Assembly (NCBI RefSeq): GCF_905171775.1
Contig: NC_053492.1
Location: forward strand, 183,532,278 to 183,596,277
DNA from: Rana temporaria
Lineage: Eukaryota > Chordata > Amphibia > Anura > Ranidae
Direction: 5' to 3'
DNA: 64,000 bases
Shown here in pieces: positions 31,767 through 40,517 of this stretch. Below the pieces are notes generated by a model that was not told the DNA's origin, made no database searches, and saw only the letters and a list, made by a program, of their open reading frames with translations. Position 1 is the stretch's first letter. The number at the start of each line of letters is the position of its first letter. The position numbers and the translations under genes were made by a program.

Positions 31767-33005
31767 ACAGTGTAAATTTGCTGTCCCCTCAAAATAGTTC
31801 AACACACATGCATTAATATCGAAACCGTTGGAAACAGAAGTGAGTACACCCCTAAGTGAAAATATCAAAATTGGGCCCAATTAGCCATTTTCCCTTTCCA
31901 ATGTCATGTGACTCGTTAGTTTTACAAGGCCTCGGTGTAAATGGGGAGCAGGTGTGTTAAATTTAGTGTTATCATTCTCACTGTCTCATTCTGGTCACTG
32001 GAAGTTCGTCATGGCACCTCATGGCAAAGCACTCTCTGAGACCCTGAAAAAAAGAATTGTTGCTCTACATGTAGATGGCCTAGGCTATAAGAAGATTGCC
32101 AAGACCCTAAAACTGAGTTGCAGCACGGTGGCCAAGACAATACATTGGTTTAACGGGACAGGTTCCACTCAGAATAGGCCTCGCCATGGTTGAATGCAGC
32201 ATCATATACAGAGGTTGTCTTTGGGAAATAGATGTATGAGTACTGCCAGCATTGCTGCAGAGGTTGAAGGGGTGGGGGCATGGGTGTATGCAGAACTTTT
32301 TTTCTGGGGGCATCATTTTACGGTCACCCATGCTCCACCCCTTTTCGAAAATGTCATGAAGGGAAGGGGCTTCGTCATCATATAAAGCGAAGGCATGCAA
32401 AGGTTTGAGAAACCTGATACAAAAGCTTAATGGAAGGATCAAGCTGCCATTGTCTGATTAGCCCATTAGTACAGTGTATTATTGCCCATCAGTGCAGCGT
32501 ATCATTGCCCATCACTGCTGCGTATAAATGCCCATCAGTGCAGCCTATCAGTGACCATCAGTGCAGCATATAATTGCCCATATGTGCAGCATATCATTGC
32601 CCATATGTGCAGCATATCATTGGCCATCAGTGCAGTATATCAAATAAATTAAACCTCTAGCATTAGTAAATATAAGTTAGTTAAAGATGTACCATCATCC
32701 TAATATTCAGAGAAAAAATGAAGGGTTCAGGGAACCCCCGTAAACCCTGAAACACCAACAGTAAAGATGGGCGGGGAGGACTATAGCGGTACTTGATAAA
32801 GTGGATACACTCAAAATCGAGCTATGATTGAAATTAGTTTAACAAAATTTATTAACATAATATAAAAAAAAAGAATTAAAAACAGAACACATATTGATAA
32901 AACAATACATAAAACGTGACAGCAAACTGATCACCAGGCGTGCAATCCCTCGAAGAGGGGGACGTTTCAGGTGAGGAGTTGGGGTCACGTAATGGACAAT
33001 CTCGA

Positions 33006-33047
33006 GTCTCTACTAGTTTTGCGATTAATATCGCTTCGTCAGGAGAC
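33006..33047 (-). other. Hammerhead-ribozyme-like fold, probably inactive
   Basis: On the minus strand GTCTC and GAGAC can form stem I around a CTGACGA box. An extra A precedes stem II, GCGAT/ATCGC with loop ATTA, then AAA instead of the conserved GAA, then a two-base-pair AC/GU stem III. The layout matches type I hammerheads reported in Penelope-like elements. Loss of the core G predicts no cleavage. Confidence 0.4.
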
Positions 33048-33334
33048 AATCTATGAATTAAAAACACAAAAATTACAATAATATCAAAAATATACATAAG
33101 TTTATCCAAAAGGTGTGTAAAGTACACACCCTCTGGAGTACATAGTGTAACATTTGATAGAGGGATTAAGGGTCATGTCTCCTACCTAGGGGCACAATGT
33201 CCCAACAACCCAAACAAGTCCAGAACGACCACAGAGTTGGTGACTGAAATGGAGGCCAGAAAGAGGTCTGAAGGACATCTATTAATATAATTGGATATCA
33301 GTGAAAATGTATTCAAAAAGTGATAACTGGAAAT

Positions 33335-33610
33335 GAGGGGGACAGGGGGAGGGGGTGAAGAAGGGGATAGGGTTGGGTACGAAATGGGGAAGGGAGAGAG
33401 GGGGAAAAAGGGGGGGGAGGAAGGAGGGGAAAAAAGGGAGAGTGAGGGGGGGAAAGGGGGGAGGGGGAGGGAAAAGGGGGGAGGGGGAGGGAAAAGGGGG
33501 GAAGAGGGGGAGAGGGGAGGGGGAGAGGGGAGGGGGAGAGGGGAAAGGAAAAGGGGGGAGGGGAGAAAAGGAACGGGGAAAGGCAGGGAGCTGTGAGGGA
33601 GAGGAAGAGT
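33335..33610 (+). repeat. Purine-only tract, G-rich
   Basis: About 270 bp of almost pure purine with many GGGG runs. The 87-140-residue frames on both strands are products of this composition and are not genes. Confidence 0.9.
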
Positions 33611-34646
33611 TAAAGAACCAGAACACCTGAATGGGTGACCCCTTGAACATCACAAAGTCAAGGGTGAGGAAGAGGGAGGTGAGGGAAAGGGAAGTGCAGC
33701 ATATCAGTATCCATCACTGCAGCCTATAATTGCCCATACGTGCAGCCTCATCAGTGTCCAACAATGCATCAGGAGGATCGGCGGGCCGGATGACACAGAA
33801 CGGGGATCTCCCGCTGAGACACAGCTTGTATATAAATAGCCACCGCTGTCAAACGAATTCCCGCCTCCTAGACCGGCTACTCTAATAGACCGCACACTGG
33901 TCCAATGCCAGTCCAGGAGGTGGGACTTTGTTTGACAGTGGCAGGCTATTCATATACAAGCTGCGTCTCAGCGGGAGATCCCTGCTCTGTGTCATCCGGC
34001 CCGCAGATCCTCCTGATTCCTCCCTGATGCATTGCTGGGCACTGATGAGGCTGCACGTATGGGCAATTTCCTGGCTGATCGCTTCTGGCAGAAGCCGTGC
34101 AGCCTTTTGTACAGGACATCAGGGTGGCCCGGGGGCAGAAAGCCCCCCCTCTGGGTCGCTCTGATAGCTGCACCACTTCTGCCAGAAGCGATCACCCAGA
34201 AACTGTCAGCCCGGTCCACCCCTGCGCCACACTCCGCTAATTTCCACTCACCAAATGCGAGCAGGAAAGTGGAAATCTTGAAGGCTGTGTGTGCGGGCTC
34301 TTCTAAAGATGATGCACAAGAAAGCCTGCAAACAGTTTGCTGAAGACAAGCAGACTAAGGACATAGATTACTGGAACCATGTCCTGTGGTCTGATGAGAC
34401 CAAGATAACATTTTTTGGTTCAGACGGTGTCAAGCGTGTGTGGGGGCAACCAGGTGAGGAGTGCAAAGACAAGCGTGTCTTGCCTACAGTCAAGCATGGT
34501 GGTGGAAGTGTTATGGTCTGGGGCTGCATCATTGAGTGAACCATGAAAGCCAACATGTGCTGTGACATACCGATCCCCTCCCTTCGGAGACTGGGCCGCA
34601 GGGTAGTATTCCAACATGATAACGACCCCAAACATACCTCCAAGAT

Positions 34647-35355
34647 CAGGGCTCCAAATTTCAAGTCCTGAGCTACTAGCCAGGCCTCAAGGCGTACTCG
34701 CCACCAGTTGCCCCACCCAACCCCTACCATGTCCTGCCCCCTAATCCTGCCCCTAGACACGTCCTCATAAATTATCTCATGAAATGACACTTAAATGTTT
34801 TATGCAGAATTAAGTTATAAAAATAAATATTAACAACAACTTTATCCGTGTCCCCAATGCAGCAAAATGTCCTCCATATTGCAGCCAGTGTCCCCCATAT
34901 TGCAGCCAGTGTCCCCCATATTGCAGCCTACCTGTGCTGGGTAAGAGAAAGAAGATGAGCCGGAGCTGCCGCCGCCTGGTTGTTCAAAGCGCAGGGAACA
35001 TAACAGCTTTTAATTCCATAGCTGTGTTCCCCGCCGCGAGCGTCATATACAGCCCCTCAACCTTGTCCGGAAAACTTTGATAGACAGATCACCTGTCCAA
35101 TCCTGGGACAGGTGATCTGTCTATCAAAGTGCCCGGACAAGGGGGAGGGGCTGTATATGACGGCTCGCTGCGGGGAACACAGCTATGGAATTGAAAGCTG
35201 TTATGTTCCCCGCACTTTGAACAACCAGGCGGCGGCGACAGCAGCGGCGACTCTCCTCTCCTTGCTCGCCCCCCTGCTCCCAGGCAGCCCACACTCGCCA
35301 GCCCTCAAAATTTACTCGCAAAATGAGAGCAGGCGAGTGTAAATTTTGAGGGCTG
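34647..35355. mobile_element. hAT foldback element, perfect 8-bp duplication
   Basis: Ends CAGGGCTCCAAATTT and AAATTTTGAGGGCTG with exact TCCAAGAT on both sides (34639-34646, 35356-35363). The arms pair over long stretches (ATAGACAGATCACCTGTCC / GGACAGGTGATCTGTCTAT around 35,080-35,130). Confidence 0.93.
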
Positions 35356-36169
35356 TCCAAGATGACCACTGTCTTGCTAAAGAAGCTGAGGGTAGAGGTG
35401 ATGGACTGGCCAAGCATGTCTCCATACCTAAACCCTATTGAGCATCTGTGGGGCAACCTCAAACGGAAGATGGAGGAGCGCAAGGTCTTTAACATCCACC
35501 AGCTCTGTGATGTCGTCACAGAGTAGTGGGAGAGGACTCCAGTCGCAACCTGTGAAGCTCTGGTAAACTCCATGCCCAAGAGGGTTAGGCAGTGCTGGAA
35601 AATAATTAGAGGTCGACCGATATATCGGCCGATACTTGGCGTTTTTTAATTAATCGGCATTGGCCGATTTGTGCTTTAAAAAAGCCGATTTAAACTTCAG
35701 CACCGCGACTTGCAAAAAGCTTCTGTAATAGAAGTCAATGCAAGTTGCCTGAAGTTTGCCGTAGAAGACTTCTCTCTCCTGGGCAGCCTGCCAAGTTTTG
35801 AGAAAAGATATACAATGTTGCTACTTATCAATGAACTGAACTCCGTGTAGGAGAGTTCTCAGTTTAACCATTTAAAGGCTAAATCTTTTTTGACACTTGT
35901 TGCTTACAAGTAAAAATCCTGTATTTTCTGCTAGAAAATTACTTGGAACCCCCAAACATTATATATATTTTTTTAGCAGAGACCCTAGGAAATAAAATAG
36001 AGATTGCTGTAATATTTAATGTTACACGGTATTTGCGCAGCGGTCTTTCAAACACATTTTTTTTGGAAAAAATATACTTTAACAAATAAAATAAAAAATA
36101 ACTAAACAGTAAAGTTAGCCCATATTTTTTTTTTCGTCCAAAAGTTTTCATTACCTGTTTTTGTGTATT

Positions 36170-36175
<6 letters not shown>

Positions 36176-36258
<83 letters not shown>
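36176..36258. repeat. (AT)n microsatellite at the LTR element border
   Basis: About 83 bp of uninterrupted AT dinucleotides adjoin the left LTR. The other side of the element has only ATATATA. The target duplication of the LTR element lies in this sequence (ATAT or ATATAT on both sides) and cannot be fixed exactly. Confidence 0.97.
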
Positions 36259-36261
<3 letters not shown>

Positions 36262-36842
36262 GAGGGGTTAGCTTGGTAGCGGGGTGTTGGTTGGGTTCAC
36301 CACACACTGAATTTTTACAGACTGGCAGTCGAAGACGGTTGAAAACAAAGTTTCTGGTTTATTTTTCCATCTTGCTGGAAAACAATTGCAAGCATCCAAA
36401 CAGCATAAACAAAATCAAACATAAAATAAATCCTAGCCACTCTGGGCGTCTACCTTCCACACAGGAACCTATCTAAGGAGTCTGGCTCAGCCTAGTGCTG
36501 GGCAGACAATGCTGGTCATACAGCACAAACAGTAGTCTTTTGACATTTATAACACAGGAAAAAGTCAATGGTCTCCTCACCTCATCAGGAGACTTTCTGG
36601 CACTGCTCTCCTACTCACACAGCCTTAGGAGTGATGCAGCCAATTAGTGGTTATCCTCTGGGCTACTTTATAGAGGCATTTAATTGCCTCACTCTGAACA
36701 GCTGGAGTCTTCCAACGGCCCTTAGCCTTCCTGGCTATTTCTGGCAGCCGACGCCTAATAATGATTGGTGTATTGTCAACAAGGCAGAAATGTATGTCCC
36801 GACTGTGACAACACCCACAGATTTACCTGACTTCCTTTCACA
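36259..36842 (-). repeat. 3' LTR of the chimeric element
   Basis: 584 bp. In element orientation it starts TGTGAAAGG and ends CCCCTCACA. It matches the other LTR closely. By eye I count about 15 substitutions plus one indel of about 10 bp (GTGTGACCCCTT region) and a 1-bp indel, so the insertion is moderately young. Confidence 0.95.
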
Positions 36843-37358
36843 TACCCCCCCCCCCTCTTGTTTCAACCCTAGGGTTGGGACACAGGTTGCCAGGCAGGCA
36901 TGCACTTGGGACAACCCATCTGCATTCCCCATTTTAGCACCGGGGCGATGCGTTACCAGTTCAAGCTTTTTAATTTTCTTCTGAAGCTCATCTATCATGC
37001 TCTGTTTACTGTTCAGAACGGACTTGCTCTGTACGCTGCTCATCAAACGTTTCACCCTTTTTTTCAGTTCCTCATTTTCCTTGTTTACTTCATTTTTTTC
37101 CTTCTGTTGTTTATTAAGGGTTCTCTGCTTTGTTCGCAACTCTTGGTTTAGGTTTTCAAGGTCTTCTGTGAGGTTATTCTCTCTAGCCTTGCTAGTTTTT
37201 AGGGCCTCTTTAAGCTTTAGTTGTAGCTCATTTAAATCTTCAATCTGTGCCTTTAAATCTTTGGTTGGTGCCCTCCACTTCAATGGGGCATGATCCGTCA
37301 CCAGTTCAAACTCTCTACCCACGAGGTAGTACCGGAGAGAATCCAAAGCCCATTTTAC
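36843..37358 (-). pseudogene. Ty3/gypsy RNase H scrap split by a coiled-coil fragment
   Basis: The frame after the TGA at 37359-37361 reads KWALDSLRYYLVGREFELV and TDHAPLKW (to about 37270), the RNase H segment that follows RT in Ty3/gypsy Pol and includes the conserved TDH. It resumes at about 36956 with VTHRPGAKMGNADGLS, the motif that closes the same domain. In between about 100 residues of heptad-rich coiled coil (from LKAQIEDLNELQLKLKEAL to DELQKKIKKLEL) are inserted in frame. I do not recognise the coiled-coil donor; the lack of introns suggests an mRNA source. The frame then runs on into the LTR to 36735. Confidence 0.8.
36845..36859 (-). other. Polypurine tract
   Basis: On the minus strand AAGAGGGGGGGGGGG lies two bases before the 3' LTR, the place where plus-strand DNA synthesis is primed. 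It independently fixes the element's orientation. Confidence 0.85.
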
Positions 37359-37943
37359 TCAGGGGATTTGTATTTGTGTCATTATCTCTTGTTTTATTAA
37401 ATTGATCACAAACAGCAAATTATCATTATCAGTATTCAGGCCCCACAGCTTCACTTTATTGGCTTCATACTGGGCTTTCTTTTTTTGACGGCAAGCTCTG
37501 GAAGCCAGCTTGTTTTTCTCCTTACGAGATCGCGGCCTGGCAGTGACAGGAAGCTCCGATACCGGTGTTATGTCACTGATTACTTTATTCAGTTTACCCA
37601 GTTCACCACCAATCTGCAGAAGTTTTCTTGGATTTGGAGTCATGTCTTCCAGATCTGTCCTGCGAGATTTCTTCACAGTGTCCTTGCCGTGATGCAGACC
37701 ATTCTTCTGGTACATATTACTGGGAAGCGTGTCTCTGTCCCATTCAGATAGTCTCAGCATCCCTTCATGTTGAAAAGGCATTAATTGCTCGCTATATTCC
37801 CAGAAATACCTTCGCTTTCATCTTTTCCTCGATGACACGGCAGTTATTCCTTTCAAATCTTCAACAGAATCATTTTCATAACCTGGCTCTGAAAAGGTAT
37901 CACTGATATCATGTTTGTCATCTTTGTTGTCTTCTTCTTCCAC
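37359..37943 (-). pseudogene. crebrf: Captured CREBRF fragment (bZIP)
   Basis: CREBRF is a nuclear bZIP-type regulator that controls CREB3 turnover in the unfolded-protein response (family knowledge). Reading leftward: DISDTFSEPGYENDSVEDL, an in-frame TGA (37818-37820), then RRYFWEYSEQLM, DRDTLPSNMYQKNGLHHGK and the basic region RSRKEKNKLASRACRQKKK, leading into the zipper KLWGLNTDNDNLLFVI. It ends QIQIP, then a TGA (37359-37361) that precedes the RNase H scrap in the same frame. The normal protein continues beyond this point, so its C-terminus was not captured. Likeness to human CREBRF is recalled, and it is high over the whole span. Confidence 0.9.
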
Positions 37944-38096
37944 CTCTCTAGTAATCTCCACCTGTATTGGATAGATCGCTGCATCACGAACTACAAATGG
38001 CTTAACTTTGAATGCCTTGCTAAGAGCAGCTGCTTGATATACAGCCCCCATAGCTGCTGCTTCACCTGCATTTATGTTCTTTCCCAACTCCTCCTT
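37944..38096 (-). pseudogene. hyou1: Captured HYOU1 fragment
   Basis: About 50 residues from EELGKNINAGEAAAMG through AVYQAAALSKAFKVKPFVV to TREVEEED match the ATPase-domain end of HYOU1 (ORP150), an ER-lumen Hsp70-family chaperone (recalled). It is joined in frame after the myomesin DGK and before CREBRF DDKHDISD. Both junctions fall in acidic GAA/GAC runs, so the exact breakpoints are uncertain by several codons and suggest short homologies at the switch points. Confidence 0.8.
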
Positions 38097-39273
38097 GCCA
38101 TCAGACAGTTCCAGCATGTACAAGCCCCGATCTGACTCTGTAGGATTTGTAATGTGCAGCCAAACCTGTTCCATTGTGCTTCCTGATTTAAGTCGATCTG
38201 TACTGCTTACTTTCTTATCTTTGTGGTGCCACACAGGATTCATGCTCTCCATGAAATATTTCACATCGCTGTAAATCTTAATTCCGTCAGCTGTGCCTTT
38301 ACCTTTCAGTGGGGAGGCAGACATTGCACTTATTCTACAAATTTCCTGCATTATATCTTCAATACCTTCTTTGGTAAGATCCATTTCAGTCGTGTCGTCT
38401 CCCCTGCTATCTTTTACCACAGCTTTGTAAAGTCCTTTATCTTCATTTGTAAACTTTTTCATTACAAGTGTCCCTGACCCAGTTTGATTATCAAATTGTC
38501 CGTTAGATAGTGGTTTCTTGTCCACAGACCACTTGAGCGTGGTCTCTGTTTTTGTATTTTTAACCTTGCATATCATAATAACGTGGCAGTCTTCTGTGAC
38601 CTTCCACTGCAACTGCTCCTCAAAATGTGGTCCTTGTTTTTTTTTCCATGCCTTTTTCTTTTTTTGGGACTCATCATAAACGTTATCAAAATCTTCCCCA
38701 GTAAGGGTAACAATGAGCTGGTTTGATGCTTTTCCATCTACTACTTTTGCAGTATACGTTCCTTTATCTTCTTTACCAAAGTCTTCCTTAATTATTTCAA
38801 TAAGTCCATTTTCCTTGTCAAATGTTATTTTTCGTTTCGGTGTATTATTGGATGACTTTGTCATTGAGAATCATCTCCAAATCTGCATCAGAGGACAGTT
38901 TTTCTACTTGTAACCAGAGGTGCACATCCCCATTCTCCAGTACTTCCACATTCCAGCCTAAGATTTTCTGTATCAGTGGATGTCGTACATCATGGCTTTT
39001 GCGCATCAGTTCCTCTAGTTCTTCCTTTGTTAACATGTGACTAGCAGATACTCCATCTGTATTTGGCACTTCAACAGCATAGGTGCCTACATCTTCCTCA
39101 GAAGGGTTTGTTAGAATAAGTTTAGACTTATTTCCATCGGTAGAAATGTCTGTTCTCTCTGAGTCTGGAGCTCCCTTGTAGTCCTTGGACCAGAGGAACT
39201 GTGGATTGTCAACTGGCTCCGGGTTTTCAAATGAAAGGTAAATAAATCCTTCCTCGTCTACCCCAACCTCAAT
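38097..39273 (-). pseudogene. Captured myomesin fragment, four Ig-type units, one frameshift
   Basis: Myomesins crosslink thick filaments at the sarcomere M-band. The captured part reads EVGVDEEGFIYLSFENPE, FLWSKDYKGAP and DVGTYAVEV (one Ig domain), LTKEELEELMRKSHD and VHLWLQVEKLSSD (next), KEDKGTYTAKVVDGK, KKQGPHFEEQL and NEDKGLYKAVVKDSRGDDT (next), and GIKIYSDVKYFMES to ESDRGLYMLELSDGK (last). This order matches the C-terminal region of MYOM1/MYOM2, but I cannot choose between paralogues. Several exons are joined without introns, so the source was a spliced mRNA. A one-base frameshift lies at about 38845-38864. The frame is continuous with the LDL-repeat frame upstream except for one TAA (39274-39276). 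Confidence 0.9.
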
Positions 39274-40479
39274 TTAATTTGTGCCTTTTTGTCTGGTTGG
39301 CTCATCATCCGAATCACTGGCAATGTGATTTTGAGCATTTTCAGAGTCACTAGCATTACGATTATTGCTAACATTTTCTACATCGCTGGATGTTCGCTCC
39401 CTAGGTTCATTATCTTCTGAATCATTAGAGTCACCGTCATCTGAGTCATCCAGACAGTCAGCTTGTCCATCGCAAACAGCATTAGTTGGAACACAATTAA
39501 GATTTTTACACTGATACTCGTTACTTTTGCACATCTGCAGTTTGCAGTGAACTTCATCACTGCCATCATGGCAGTCCATGCGACCATCACACTGCCAGAA
39601 GGTCGGAATACATTGATCTTCACTAGCACAAGCCCACTGCTCATTTTCACAAGTGATCTTCTCCAATTTACAGTCCTTTTCATCACTTCCGTCTTTACAA
39701 TCTTTTGCACCATCACATTTCCATTCCATTAGCAAGCATTCACCAGATGGACATTTAAATTCCCCACTTTGACATCGGACGTGTTTAGTGACTGTACAGT
39801 TTTGTTCATCTGAACGGTCACCACAATCACTGTGTCCATTGCAGTGCATAGTATAGGGAATACACTGTCCCTTAGTACACTGGAACTTGTTACTGCCACA
39901 TTCCTTACGTTCACAGCCTTGTTCATCAGGCTCATCAATGCAGTCTGGTTTACCATCACAGATCCAATTCTGAGGCACGCAGCAAGTCTTTGAAAGACAC
40001 CGATCAGAGGGATCTGTTGGTCTCCAGCAGTTTTTTCCATCAGATCCATCAGGACACTGTGGCACCCCATCACAGCGGTATTTCCTCTCAAAACATTTTG
40101 TACTACTTTCGCACTGAAAAAAGTCTTCATTTGTACAGTAGATTGTGCAGTCCTCCAACAACAGAAAATTCTCTGCTGGGCTTTGTTGGTATCCCAGTTC
40201 TCTGTCCCAAAAAATCGGTATGCTACTGGCCTGACTCCCAGCCTCGGTCTGCTGTCTCTGAAGCTGTGTCACGATGGCCTCCATTTGCTGCTGGTGTCTC
40301 TGTTCCCAGCCTGCCATGCTCTCTCTGTGAGCCTGTTGTTGAGCTGCCATGCTCTCTTGGTGAGCCTGTTGTTGAGCTGCAATGCTCCGCTGCAAATCTG
40401 CATTCATCTGCTGTTGATTTGCATTTGCTTGTTGTTGATTTGCATTTGATAAAACCAGCTGTTTCAATATCTCCTCCAT
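39274..40479 (-). CDS. Gag-like N-terminus fused to six LDL-receptor class A repeats
   Basis: A 401-codon open frame starting at the first ATG after the primer site, 20 bases inside it. Residues 1-80 are glutamine-rich (EEILKQLVLSNANQQQ, then repeated AAQQQAHQESM), like the start of some vertebrate Ty3/gypsy Gag proteins. From about residue 110 six LDL-receptor class A modules follow (about 115-151, 161-189, 194-228, 236-270, 277-312, 317-350). They keep the six-cysteine pattern in most and the calcium-binding DGSDE box in modules 4 and 5; module 1 has SDG and module 6 SDDG. Residues 345-401 are acidic, with ASDSEN and ASDSDDE motifs. The modules resemble the ligand-binding array of the LDL-receptor family, donor not identified. 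There is no secretion signal, so the modules would be made in the cytosol. Confidence 0.85.
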   Translation of the reverse strand: MEEILKQLVLSNANQQQANANQQQMNADLQRSIAAQQQAHQESMAAQQQAHRESMAGWEQRHQQQMEAIVTQLQRQQTEAGSQASSIPIFWDRELGYQQSPAENFLLLEDCTIYCTNEDFFQCESSTKCFERKYRCDGVPQCPDGSDGKNCWRPTDPSDRCLSKTCCVPQNWICDGKPDCIDEPDEQGCERKECGSNKFQCTKGQCIPYTMHCNGHSDCGDRSDEQNCTVTKHVRCQSGEFKCPSGECLLMEWKCDGAKDCKDGSDEKDCKLEKITCENEQWACASEDQCIPTFWQCDGRMDCHDGSDEVHCKLQMCKSNEYQCKNLNCVPTNAVCDGQADCLDDSDDGDSNDSEDNEPRERTSSDVENVSNNRNASDSENAQNHIASDSDDEPTRQKGTN

Positions 40480-40498
40480 TTTGGGTTTACTTTAACTG

Positions 40499-40515
40499 CC
40501 CGCCGCACTCCACCA
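40499..40515 (-). other. Primer-binding site, tRNA-Ala-like
   Basis: TGGTGGAGTGCGGCGGG begins two bases after the 5' LTR on the minus strand. It starts like the complement of a tRNA 3' end with CCA, and its first eight bases fit tRNA-Ala. The later bases diverge. Confidence 0.6.
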
Positions 40516-40517
40516 TA

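Larger units (their letters stand above)
32277..34286. mobile_element. Composite repeat block inside the Tc1 gene
   Basis: The right edge GGTGGAAATC-like ... TTGAAGGCTG resembles the right end of the hAT at 34647-35355. Inside are CCCATCAGTGCAGC-type short tandem units (32,460-32,640 and 33,690-33,770), a Penelope-type segment (about 32,700-33,290), a purine tract (33,335-33,610), and an inverted pair around GACACAGAACGGGGATCTCCCG-like and GGGAGATCCCTGCTCTGTG-like segments (33,790-34,010). Boundaries between pieces are approximate. Confidence 0.5.
32011..35550 (+). pseudogene. Tc1-A transposase in four pieces
   Basis: The gene starts at ATG 32011 (MAPHGKALSETLKKR) with the first helix-turn-helix (GYKKIAKTLKLSCSTVAK) intact to a stop at 32191-32193. 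After the first insertion the catalytic part reads WNHVLWSDETKITFFGSDG and VKHGGGSVMVWGC (34291-34540), retaining the first catalytic aspartate. QHDNDPKHTSK is broken by the hAT element at 34647, and PYLNPIEHLWGNLK (near 35,420-35,460) carries the glutamate. A premature TAG follows (near 35,525). Tc1 transposases cut and rejoin at TA; this copy cannot be active. Confidence 0.85.

Noticed and set aside
33282..33653. Pro/Ser- and Gly/Glu/Arg-rich frames on the two strands
   Set aside because: Composition artefact of the purine-only tract.
37818..39069. Myomesin and CREBRF matches as a genuine host gene with LDL repeats
   Set aside because: Unrelated domains of muscle, ER and nuclear proteins are joined without introns between two LTRs with a primer site and purine tract, which fits capture by a retroelement.
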